The position numbers were made by a program, and so were the translations under genes. Shown piece after piece: positions 8,112 through 14,872 of a stretch of DNA of 19,747 nt; the stretch's first letter is position 1, and every line of letters starts with the position of its first letter. The DNA lies in assembly GCA_003141795.1 (NCBI GenBank), contig PLNO01000042.1, forward strand, positions 1 to 19,747, read 5' to 3'. The notes below the pieces were generated by a model, which searched no databases, was not told the DNA's origin, and saw nothing but the letters and a program-made list of their open reading frames with translations. Origin of the DNA: Spirochaetaceae bacterium (GTDB lineage Bacteria; Spirochaetota; Spirochaetia; SZUA-6; Fen-1364).

Positions 8112-8139
8112 ATTATATAGGCGCGCGTAGCACTGTCAA
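8112..8139 (-). promoter_or_regulatory. Consensus sigma70 promoter of the nucleoside uptake operon
   Basis: On the minus strand TTGACA (8139-8134), a 16-nt spacer and TATAAT (8117-8112): both hexamers match the consensus exactly. Transcription would start near 8105, giving a leader of about 35 nt. The spacer contains TACGCGCGCCTA, a 12-nt near-palindrome (10 of 12 symmetric) with a central CpG-rich core. A repressor there would block polymerase directly. A promoter this strong is likely to need repression, and LacI is encoded divergently. Confidence 0.8.
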
Positions 8140-8221
8140 GAATACTTAAGTTCCATTTTAGTTCACTCGCGAAGAAAAGACGAAGATGCCGGACATCCGC
8201 ACAATTCCGCGGGCACGGGGA

Positions 8222-8236
8222 CTATGACAGTGCCAC
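8222..8236 (+). repeat. Inverted 15-nt motif, copy A
   Basis: Reads CTATGACAGTGCCAC. The reverse complement of 8352-8366 is CTATGACGGCGCCAC, identical at 13 of 15 positions. The centres are 130 nt apart. It may be a regulator site pair; a chance match of this quality in a 433-nt gap is not excluded. Confidence 0.4.
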
Positions 8237-8351
8237 GCGAGTACATCGTCTGCATGTAAGCCAGGTCCTGCACTTAATCATTTATAAACAAGAGAATTAG
8301 GGCAAGGAATGTACCAACGGCTCCTCCGGCCTTTTTCCCTCCTTTTTGAAA

Positions 8352-8366
8352 GTGGCGCCGTCATAG
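8352..8366 (-). repeat. Inverted 15-nt motif, copy B
   Basis: Second copy of the motif at 8222-8236, in the opposite orientation. It overlaps the left arm of the GCGCCG/CGGCGC stem-loop (8355-8379), so the conservation could reflect DNA binding or RNA structure. Confidence 0.4.
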
Positions 8367-8442
8367 ACTGGAGCGGCGCTAAAACCGACACACGCAATTT
8401 GGCATTTATTTACTAATGTTTATGAGTTAGTTTAGTATTTCA

Positions 8443-8471
8443 TTGACAAATAGCAAAAAGCGTACTACCGT
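8443..8471 (+). promoter_or_regulatory. Probable lacI promoter
   Basis: TTGACA (8443-8448), a 17-nt spacer and TACCGT (8466-8471). The -35 is perfect; the -10 is weak but keeps the key first two bases and the last T. The predicted start lies about 25-30 nt before the lacI ATG. An ACTAA/TTAGT inverted repeat sits just upstream. Confidence 0.55.
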
Positions 8472-8504
8472 GCGGTTTCCGGACTCAATGGGAGACAGGT
8501 CGGC

Positions 8505-9524
8505 ATGAGAGTACGAATAAAAGACATTGCGGAAATCGCAGGCGTCTCTCCCGCCACGGTTTCCCTCGTATTGAACAACAAGCCCGGCGTCGGCAACGAC
8601 ATGCGGGAGAAGATTCGCAAGATTGCCGAGGACAAGGGATACCGGCAGGCAAAGAGCGCCGACAGAGAGGGGAAGCTCCGGTCGGTCTGCTTCCTCCACA
8701 TCTCCCGGCACGGACGGACCGTCAACCGGGACCATGACGTCTTCATCGCCGATTACATCGAAGGACTCGGTCAGGGCGCCCGACAGCAGGGCTTCGGTCT
8801 TGAAATCCTCACGTTCAAGTCGACGCCGATCGACACGGTCATCGACGCGGCAAGGGACCACAGTGCCGACGGTTTCGTTGTCCTGGGCACGGAGCTCTCC
8901 GCCGAGGATGTACAGTTCTTCTCACGGCTGCCCAAGCCCCTGGTCTTCCTCGATACCTACCACGAGTTCATGCAGTTCGATTTCGTCGACATGAACAACA
9001 GCGACGCCGTGTTCACCCTCCTCTCCCACCTCTACGACAAGGGACACCGGGACATCGGCATCGTGAGCGGAGCGGTGGAAACGCGCAACTTCAGGCTCCG
9101 CGAGGACGGCTTTGCGTCGAGCCTTCTGCGCCTCGGCCTTGCCAACGACAAGAGGCACAGCTTCGCCGTCGACCAGACCTTCCACGGCGCCCACGAGGGG
9201 ATGCGGGCGCTGCTCGACCGCGGGATCGACCTGCCCACGGCGCTTTTCTGCGCGAACGACATCATTGCCTGCGGTTGCCTCAGGGCGTTCAAGGAAAAGG
9301 GGGTGCGCATCCCCGACGACGTGTCCCTCGTCGGGTTCGACGATCTGCCCCTCTCCGCCGTTGTCGACCCGCCGCTCACGACGATCCAGGTCTCGAAGGC
9401 ACAGATAGGACGCATGGCGATGCAGCTGCTCGCGACGCGCATCCGCACGAACATCCAGGCGCCACCCGTCAAGGTCCTCATCGGCGGGCAGCTGGTCGTC
9501 CGCCAGAGCGTGCGCCAGATATGA
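8505..9524 (+). CDS. LacI/GalR-family transcriptional regulator
   Basis: 339 residues, standard length. The N-terminal helix-turn-helix is textbook: IKDIAEIAGVSPATVSLVLN (residues 5-24), then NNKPGVGNDMREKIRKIAEDKGYR, which contains the hinge-side helix. Residues 58-339 form the periplasmic-binding-like effector domain, with PTALFCANDIIACGCLRAFK and VRIPDDVSLVGFDDLPLSAV, the usual C-subdomain signature, followed by PLTTIQVSKAQIGRMAMQLL. A GGGAG ribosome site precedes the ATG. It is divergent from the nucleoside uptake operon and 13 nt upstream of a TIM-barrel isomerase gene. It therefore probably controls one or both, with a sugar or nucleoside-derived effector. The effector is not identifiable from sequence. 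Confidence 0.95.
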   Translation: MRVRIKDIAEIAGVSPATVSLVLNNKPGVGNDMREKIRKIAEDKGYRQAKSADREGKLRSVCFLHISRHGRTVNRDHDVFIADYIEGLGQGARQQGFGLEILTFKSTPIDTVIDAARDHSADGFVVLGTELSAEDVQFFSRLPKPLVFLDTYHEFMQFDFVDMNNSDAVFTLLSHLYDKGHRDIGIVSGAVETRNFRLREDGFASSLLRLGLANDKRHSFAVDQTFHGAHEGMRALLDRGIDLPTALFCANDIIACGCLRAFKEKGVRIPDDVSLVGFDDLPLSAVVDPPLTTIQVSKAQIGRMAMQLLATRIRTNIQAPPVKVLIGGQLVVRQSVRQI

Positions 9525-9537
9525 AGGAAGGCCACAC

Positions 9538-10539
9538 ATGCTGAAGTACTCCGTCGTTCTGGGAAACCTCGGAAACACCTGCGACAGGTTCCTGTCGACC
9601 GGCTACAAGGATCAACCCTCGAAGGAGACGATGATCCGCCAGGCCTCGGAAATCCCCGGCGTCAAAGGCGTCGAGCTCGTCGGGAGCTGGGACATCACGC
9701 GAGAAAACGTGGAGGAGGTCGGCGGGCTGCTCGCGAAGTACGGGCTTGCCTGCGCGTCGATCATCCCCGATCACTTCTCGCAGAAGCGATGGGGACGGGG
9801 CGCGTTCACGTCGAAGGACCCTTCCATCCGGGAGCAGGCGCTCGAGGAGACGATGGCGGTCGGTGAGATCGCCCGCACGCTGGGATGTCCGCTCATCAAC
9901 CTGTGGCCGGGTCAGGACGGGTACGACTACGTGCTGCAGGCCGACTACCGTCGCGCGCGGCGGTGGATCATCGACGCGGTGAGGAGGCTCGCGGAAGCAT
10001 TCCCCGATCTGAAGTTCTCCCTCGAGTACAAGCCCCGGGAGCCCCGGACCCACTCGTTCATGGCGCGAACCGCCGACACCCTGCTGGTCGCCCGGGAAAC
10101 CGGCCTGTCCAATGTCGGAGTGACGATCGATTCGGGCCACGCCATGGAGGGCGGAGAGAACCTCGCCGAATCCGCGGTCATGGTCGACGATTTCGGAACG
10201 AAGCTGTTTCACCTCCATTTCAACGACAACTACGGCTTCTGGGACGACGACATGATCGTCGGGTCCGTGCACTTCGTGGAGTACCTCGAGTATCTGTTCT
10301 GGCTCAAGGAAATCCGCTACGACGGGTGGTATTCGATGGACCAGTACCCGTATCGGGAGGATGCCAAAGGTGCGCTCCAGGGGAGCGTCGAGTTCCTCAT
10401 GGGCATCGACTCCCTCCTGGACGAAACGGCAATGAAGGAGATGCGCGCTCTGGTAGCCGAAGGGGACGCGGTGAAGTCCACCGCATGGGTGCGCTCCCGC
10501 CTCTTCGGGCCCCTGCGGCGCGGCGCAGGGTCTCCTTGA
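9538..10539 (+). CDS. Sugar isomerase/epimerase-like TIM-barrel protein
   Basis: 333 residues of the xylose-isomerase-like/AP-endonuclease-2 superfamily, cytoplasmic, no signal peptide. Probable metal-site residues are in order and at family-like spacing: Glu163 in SLEYKPREPR, Asp198 and nearby His201 in TIDSGHAMEGGEN, His225 or His227 in LFHLHFNDN, and Asp268 in WYSMDQYP. The spacing resembles ketose 3-epimerases (Glu, Asp, His, Glu), but the last ligand would be Asp here. The LEYKP and DSGH blocks are also reminiscent of the rhamnose isomerase-like branch. Substrate and reaction are therefore unassigned. A GGAAGG ribosome site precedes the ATG, and the gene follows lacI by 13 nt, so they form an operon. 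It could act on a pentose or deoxypentose linked to nucleoside breakdown, but that is inference. Confidence 0.85.
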   Translation: MLKYSVVLGNLGNTCDRFLSTGYKDQPSKETMIRQASEIPGVKGVELVGSWDITRENVEEVGGLLAKYGLACASIIPDHFSQKRWGRGAFTSKDPSIREQALEETMAVGEIARTLGCPLINLWPGQDGYDYVLQADYRRARRWIIDAVRRLAEAFPDLKFSLEYKPREPRTHSFMARTADTLLVARETGLSNVGVTIDSGHAMEGGENLAESAVMVDDFGTKLFHLHFNDNYGFWDDDMIVGSVHFVEYLEYLFWLKEIRYDGWYSMDQYPYREDAKGALQGSVEFLMGIDSLLDETAMKEMRALVAEGDAVKSTAWVRSRLFGPLRRGAGSP

Positions 10540-10597
10540 CGCCTGGTATCACGCGATATAGCCTGACCGGTGTCCGTCGGCGCAAAAGGATCAAGAC

Positions 10598-11983
10598 ATG
10601 ACACCGTCAAAGACCGCTCTTGCCCTCCTCATGCTGCTGCTCATCGTGACACCGGGCATCGCCGCGGAGGAGAGCCACGGCACGTTCACGACAACCGTCT
10701 ATTGCGGCTCGTCGGCGTTCGGCAACAACGGGGACTTCACCTTTTCATCGCTCGTCTATTTCAAGTTCTGGTGGAAGCTGTGGAGCATGATGGGCGAGCC
10801 GGTGGAGGACTATCGGGCAGTGTGGGGGCTGCCGGCAGGGGCGACCGTGGTGCTCTCCGACGTGTACGCGAAAAAGCTGGGGATCTCGGGGATTTTTACC
10901 GTCCCTATGGCCGTCATGGAAAAGCTTCGCATTGACGTGCTGCTCTGGGCGCAGCCGAACATGGCCAACATGTCGAATTTCGGCTTGTATCTGGACCCGG
11001 GGATCATGACGAGACCGTTCGTCGGCATCACGAATGAAAAAGACCTGACGGGCACCTACCAGGCGTTGAGCGCTGATGATCGCGGCAAGAAAGTCAGCTT
11101 CAATTCTCCGGGCAGCCCGAACTGGAACGACCTCTTCAGGATGAGGGTCACGAACAGCGCCGCAGGGAGCTTCACCCTTCCCCCGAAGATCGCGGCTCTC
11201 GATCGCGAAGCGGCCAAGCTGGTCATGAGAAAAGGCATCCCCGGGCTGAGCTCCATCACGCCCGTCAAAGTCGCCATCGACTTCTCCCCCGTCCGAAGCT
11301 GGCTCCAGGACATCGCCAAACAGGAAGCGGACAAGCGGAAAGCCGCACTCGACCAGAAGGCGGCGGATCTCCGCGTCCAGGAGAAGAAGCTCGATGACCG
11401 GCTTGCCGCAATGGCAGCTCAGAAGGCGGAAAAGCAGAAGAAGGCCGAAGCCGACGACTTCTGGAACACCCCCGCCGACGCGGAGACTTCCGCCGAGCGC
11501 GAGCAGAGGCTGATCCTCCAGAGCCAGAAGTCGGGCATGCAGACGAAAAAGAACGAGCTGACCACGCAGACATCGGCGCTTGCCCAGACCTACACCGCGA
11601 TCTCCCTGGAGACGGACACGTACAATCGCGAGCGCGACAGCTTCGGCGGGGAGAATCAGAGCAAGTCCGGCACGATCGCACCGCGGGAAGAAAAGACGAA
11701 AGAGACGGTCAGGAGCGCGATCAAGAACAAGATCGACGCCCGGCTCACCGAGCTCTGCGGGTACTATCCCATCCCGACGATCTACCTGATATCGGGAAAC
11801 CCGTCGGAAGAGCAGCTGCAGCTCTTCAATGAGAGGCGGGACCGCGAGCTGAAGGAAAGGCAGGATGCGTGGCGGGAAAAAGCCAAGGCCGCTGAATCGG
11901 ACCCCGTGATCATCGACCTGCGGCAACAGCTCGTCGCACTCGAAGCGGAGATGAAGAGGTGGGGGCCGGACCTCAGCGACTGA
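10598..11983 (+). CDS. Exported coiled-coil protein of unknown function
   Basis: 461 residues; I do not recognise the family. A clear signal peptide occupies residues 1-23 (KTALALLMLLLIVTPGIAA) with no lipobox. Residues 25-230 form a compact-looking globular region rich in aromatic and Gly residues (FTFSSLVYFKFWWKLWSMMG, VWGLPAGATVVLSDVYAKKL). Residues 235-285 and 300-345 are highly charged Lys/Glu/Gln/Ala helices, probably coiled coils, separated by an acidic linker with DDFWNTP. Residues 370-400 are less polar (LTELCGYYPIPTIYLISG), followed by another charged helix at 403-455. The mature protein has only two Cys, 36 and 387, which could pair. AAGGA lies 8-9 nt before the ATG. It follows the isomerase by 58 nt and overlaps the convergent ankyrin-hydrolase gene by 11 nt. 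It is probably periplasmic; surface exposure is possible. Confidence 0.8.
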   Translation: MTPSKTALALLMLLLIVTPGIAAEESHGTFTTTVYCGSSAFGNNGDFTFSSLVYFKFWWKLWSMMGEPVEDYRAVWGLPAGATVVLSDVYAKKLGISGIFTVPMAVMEKLRIDVLLWAQPNMANMSNFGLYLDPGIMTRPFVGITNEKDLTGTYQALSADDRGKKVSFNSPGSPNWNDLFRMRVTNSAAGSFTLPPKIAALDREAAKLVMRKGIPGLSSITPVKVAIDFSPVRSWLQDIAKQEADKRKAALDQKAADLRVQEKKLDDRLAAMAAQKAEKQKKAEADDFWNTPADAETSAEREQRLILQSQKSGMQTKKNELTTQTSALAQTYTAISLETDTYNRERDSFGGENQSKSGTIAPREEKTKETVRSAIKNKIDARLTELCGYYPIPTIYLISGNPSEEQLQLFNERRDRELKERQDAWREKAKAAESDPVIIDLRQQLVALEAEMKRWGPDLSD

Positions 11984-14801
11984 TCTCCTGAGCTGCCACA
12001 GGGGCTGCACCTTCATCCAGGATCCGGATCGCCTTCTCGAAGCTTGCCGCTGAGAATACCGAGTGACCCTTGAGCGGCTCCTGGATGAAGGAGCACCTGT
12101 AGCCCATGCCCAGGAGCGTGTCGTACCCCGCGTAGGTTTCCTTCCGATTGAAGTCGTAGTCCCCGGCAGCCATCACCATGGTGACGTGCTCCCGCCCGTA
12201 GTACAGGGCGGGCACGAGGCGCGTGCGTGTCGTGAAGCATCCGCCGATGGCGATCCCTCCCTTGAAGACCCGCGGCTGTCGCGGCACGATCTCTCCCGTA
12301 AGCCTCCCGCCCCATGAGAAGCCGGCCATGTAGATGCGCGACTGATCGACGCTGAAGTGCTTCAGCATGTTGTACACGATCGCCAGTGAGAAGCACTCGT
12401 GCGTGTCTGCGAAAGGCTCGTAGATTCCGTTATAGGGATCGAAGCCGACCCAGATGAGGCGGCGCTCGTCCAGGATTTTCGCGAAGTCGGGACGGGGAAA
12501 CTGGTTGGCCGATTTCGCATGGATCATCGACACGAGCAGGCCGTACGGTTTGGAGCCGTCGTACCCCTTGGGGACGTAGACGCCGACCGGGTAGTCCTTG
12601 AGCTTCTTGTCGGCCTTCATCTCCATCCACGGCGACCACGATTCCACGATATAGGTGAACGTGCCGCGCTTCGCGGAGATCCCGGTGTTCACCCGGGGAA
12701 CCTCGAGCGGCTTCGCGGCCTCTGCATCGGCCGCGGAAAAGGCCTGCCGGTTCTCCTTCGCCTCCTGTGCGAGCTTTTCCACGGATTTCGTTGCATGCGG
12801 GACGAGGCCTCCCAGATAATGGGTTATCTCCTCCTGCCCTATCGTCGCGGAAAAATCCAGCGCATCCTCGCCCCATTGCGTGCTCTTGAAGTAGGTCGTG
12901 ATGAGGGGGAGGTTCCCCATCCACAACGCCTGCCCCGCGGGGGCGTCCCCCCTGGGGGAGAAGCCCCGCGCGAGCATCAGCGCCGCAAGCTCGGGGTGCG
13001 CTCCGCTTGCGCGAGAGAAGGGCGTGTTGCCGAACGAATCCTGCGCGTTGGGATCGGCCCCCGCCTTCAAGAGCCGGGCGATGACATCAGCACGGCCGGC
13101 TTCGACGGCGCACTGCAGGGGGCTCCTCCCGTAGCGATCGGCGACGTTCCAGTCCACCTTCCGTGAGCAGAGCGCCTCGACGACCGGCATCGTTCCCTGT
13201 TCCGCCGCAAGGTGCAGCGGCGTTGCCGGAACGCCGAACGACGTGCGTGCGACCATCGCCGTGAGCGCTTCCACGGGGATCGACGCGACGGCTGCGGGAT
13301 CGCCCGAGAGGACCGCACGGCAGGCCTCCGCCGAGTTGCCCGCGGGAAACTGGCTGGAGTACATCACGCCGCCAATCGACTTCAGGTACGCGGTGTTCTT
13401 CTTGCTGTCCGTGTTGAACGCCGCGCCGAGCGGCGCCACGCCGTCGTCATCGCCGATGGTGATATCCGCGCCCTTGGAGACCAGATACTTGAGAAGCGCC
13501 AGGTTGCGGTCATCGGTTGCGGCCATGCCGAGCGCGGTGCTGCCATTCTCCCCGCGGACGTTCACGTCGATGCCCCGATCGACCAGCAGGCGCACGACGT
13601 CCGCCACCGAATCGGGCCTGCGGGAAAGCACGGCGTGCAGCGCCGTATTGCCCGACGTGTCCCTGGCAGCGATCGAAGCCCCTTTCCCCAGGAGCCACTC
13701 GACGAGCTGCGCCTCGCCCTCGCTCGCGGCGGAGAGGAGCACGGTTGCCCCCTCCTTGTCAGGCATGTTGACGTCAGTCCCTGCCTTGAGGAGGACGTCG
13801 AAAACCTGGTCGAGTGAGATTCCGCGCCGCTCGAGCCTTTCGCGGGCGGAGAACGCCTTCTGGAACACCGTAGTGCCCTGGCCGTCCAGAACGCGGGGAT
13901 CGGCCCCTGCGCGCAATGCGCGGGTGATCAGGTCCAGGTACCCGTCGAGCTCGGGCTGCCACAGCATCGTGTGCAGGACGGTGCTCCCCTGCGGCGTGAC
14001 TGCCTTGACGTCAATGCCAGCATCGAAGAGAGCCCGTATCACGATTTCCCTGTTCTGGATGCCGGAGGACCCGTTCAACACCCACTGGAGGAGCGTCATG
14101 CCGACCTCGGGGCTCCTGCTCAGGCCGGCCTTGAACGACGCGAAGAGGCCGATCATCCGGGCCTTTTCCGCCGTGGTGTACTTTGCGCACTGGAGCAATC
14201 CGACGAGTGGAGTCTCGGGGATCCATGTCTTCGTACCGTCGACCATCCTGTAGCGATAGCCGGTTGCCGCGTGGTTGGGATCGGCCCCGAAGCGCAGCAG
14301 GGATTCGGCCAGGGCCGCATGATCCGCCACCGCGTAGGCATCCACCGCCATCGCGTACAGCGGCGTCATCCCCCCATGGGTGGTGACTTCGAAGCTCGCA
14401 CCGTGCTTTTCCAAATCCTCCAGGAGCGTCTGCTTCTGAGGCAGACTGAGATCCTGGCTCCAGAGGATGTCGAACACGACGTACCGCGGGGAGGTATCGG
14501 TTGAAGATTTCCAGGGGGCATCGGGGTCCACGCCGGCGTCCAGGAGCTTCTCGAAACCAGCGACATCTGCCCCCCAGACGGTCCGCAGAAGGTCGATCGT
14601 GGTCCCCGACGCCTTTACGGTCGTCGTGCGTTCGGTCGTGGCCTGAGACGGCGATCCCGCGGACGGGTGGCTCTGCGCTGGCTGCACCGCCGCGGGCTGC
14701 GATGCTGCGGATTGCGCGGACTGCTCGCGGACGGGCTGGCTGGTCTGGCATCCCGCCAGGATGAGCAGACATGCGACGAGCAGAGCGCGGACGATTCGCA
14801 T
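11973..14801 (-). CDS. Ankyrin-repeat lipoprotein with C-terminal alpha/beta hydrolase
   Basis: 942 residues. The signal peptide ends in a lipobox, LILAGC, with Cys18, so the mature protein should be lipid-anchored. Residues 19-65 are a low-complexity Ser/Gln/Pro/Ala/Thr linker. Residues about 70-660 hold roughly eleven ankyrin-type repeats, for example NTALHAVLSRRPDSVADVVR, ATPLHLAAEQGTMPVVEALC and SPLQCAVEAGRADVIARLL. The repeats form two blocks separated by a degenerate stretch at about 455-520. Residues about 735-935 look like an alpha/beta hydrolase of the esterase/PHB-depolymerase-like kind. The nucleophile is Ser829 in GFSWGG, Asp881 or Asp883 lies in AAGDYDF, and His913 is in KGHSVF. 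It would be an envelope-anchored esterase or peptidase with a protein-binding arm. The substrate is unknown. GAGGTG lies close before the ATG. It has its own promoter and converges on the coiled-coil gene. Confidence 0.87.
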   Translation of the reverse strand: MRIVRALLVACLLILAGCQTSQPVREQSAQSAASQPAAVQPAQSHPSAGSPSQATTERTTTVKASGTTIDLLRTVWGADVAGFEKLLDAGVDPDAPWKSSTDTSPRYVVFDILWSQDLSLPQKQTLLEDLEKHGASFEVTTHGGMTPLYAMAVDAYAVADHAALAESLLRFGADPNHAATGYRYRMVDGTKTWIPETPLVGLLQCAKYTTAEKARMIGLFASFKAGLSRSPEVGMTLLQWVLNGSSGIQNREIVIRALFDAGIDVKAVTPQGSTVLHTMLWQPELDGYLDLITRALRAGADPRVLDGQGTTVFQKAFSARERLERRGISLDQVFDVLLKAGTDVNMPDKEGATVLLSAASEGEAQLVEWLLGKGASIAARDTSGNTALHAVLSRRPDSVADVVRLLVDRGIDVNVRGENGSTALGMAATDDRNLALLKYLVSKGADITIGDDDGVAPLGAAFNTDSKKNTAYLKSIGGVMYSSQFPAGNSAEACRAVLSGDPAAVASIPVEALTAMVARTSFGVPATPLHLAAEQGTMPVVEALCSRKVDWNVADRYGRSPLQCAVEAGRADVIARLLKAGADPNAQDSFGNTPFSRASGAHPELAALMLARGFSPRGDAPAGQALWMGNLPLITTYFKSTQWGEDALDFSATIGQEEITHYLGGLVPHATKSVEKLAQEAKENRQAFSAADAEAAKPLEVPRVNTGISAKRGTFTYIVESWSPWMEMKADKKLKDYPVGVYVPKGYDGSKPYGLLVSMIHAKSANQFPRPDFAKILDERRLIWVGFDPYNGIYEPFADTHECFSLAIVYNMLKHFSVDQSRIYMAGFSWGGRLTGEIVPRQPRVFKGGIAIGGCFTTRTRLVPALYYGREHVTMVMAAGDYDFNRKETYAGYDTLLGMGYRCSFIQEPLKGHSVFSAASFEKAIRILDEGAAPVAAQEISR

Positions 14802-14848
14802 CGGGACACCTCTTCATGCCGGCCCGGGGCCGAACTTTTCTCGGTCCC

Positions 14849-14857
14849 AGTATAGCA
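14849..14857 (-). promoter_or_regulatory. Extended -10 promoter of the ankyrin-hydrolase gene
   Basis: On the minus strand TGC TATACT (14857-14849) gives an extended -10 element, about 48 nt upstream of the ATG at 14801. No good -35 is present 16-18 nt upstream, which is normal for the TGn class. It lies in the 71-nt gap after the hydantoinase stop, so the gene can be expressed independently of the pyrimidine operon. Confidence 0.5.
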
Positions 14858-14872
14858 TGAGGGGCGACCGTC

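Larger units (their letters stand above)
8072..8504. other. 433-nt divergent regulatory region, no gene seen
   Basis: This gap separates the minus-strand transporter operon from the plus-strand lacI. It holds a promoter at each end. A GC stem-loop has arms GCGCCG (8355-8360) and CGGCGC (8374-8379). A 15-nt motif occurs twice in inverted orientation, and there are AT-rich stretches near 8270-8300 and 8398-8440. In the latter, ACTAA (8412-8416) and TTAGT (8427-8431) form a short inverted repeat upstream of the lacI promoter. I find no convincing ORF or known riboswitch fold. Confidence 0.6.

Noticed and set aside
8072..8504. Purine or other riboswitch in the long divergent gap
   Set aside because: The predicted leader of the uptake operon is only about 35 nt, too short for an aptamer, and I found no known riboswitch core on either strand.
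10536..10562. Possible promoter TTGACG ... TATAGC before the coiled-coil gene
   Set aside because: The spacer is only 15 nt and the -10 is poor; the -35 overlaps the isomerase stop codon. Read-through from lacI-isomerase is equally likely.
10745..12016. 423-codon open frame on the minus strand across the coiled-coil gene
   Set aside because: It has no signal peptide or family motifs, is rich in Arg/Leu/Asp as expected of the antisense of GC-rich coding DNA, and overlaps the ankyrin-hydrolase end. The plus-strand frame has a signal peptide, a ribosome site and coiled-coil structure.
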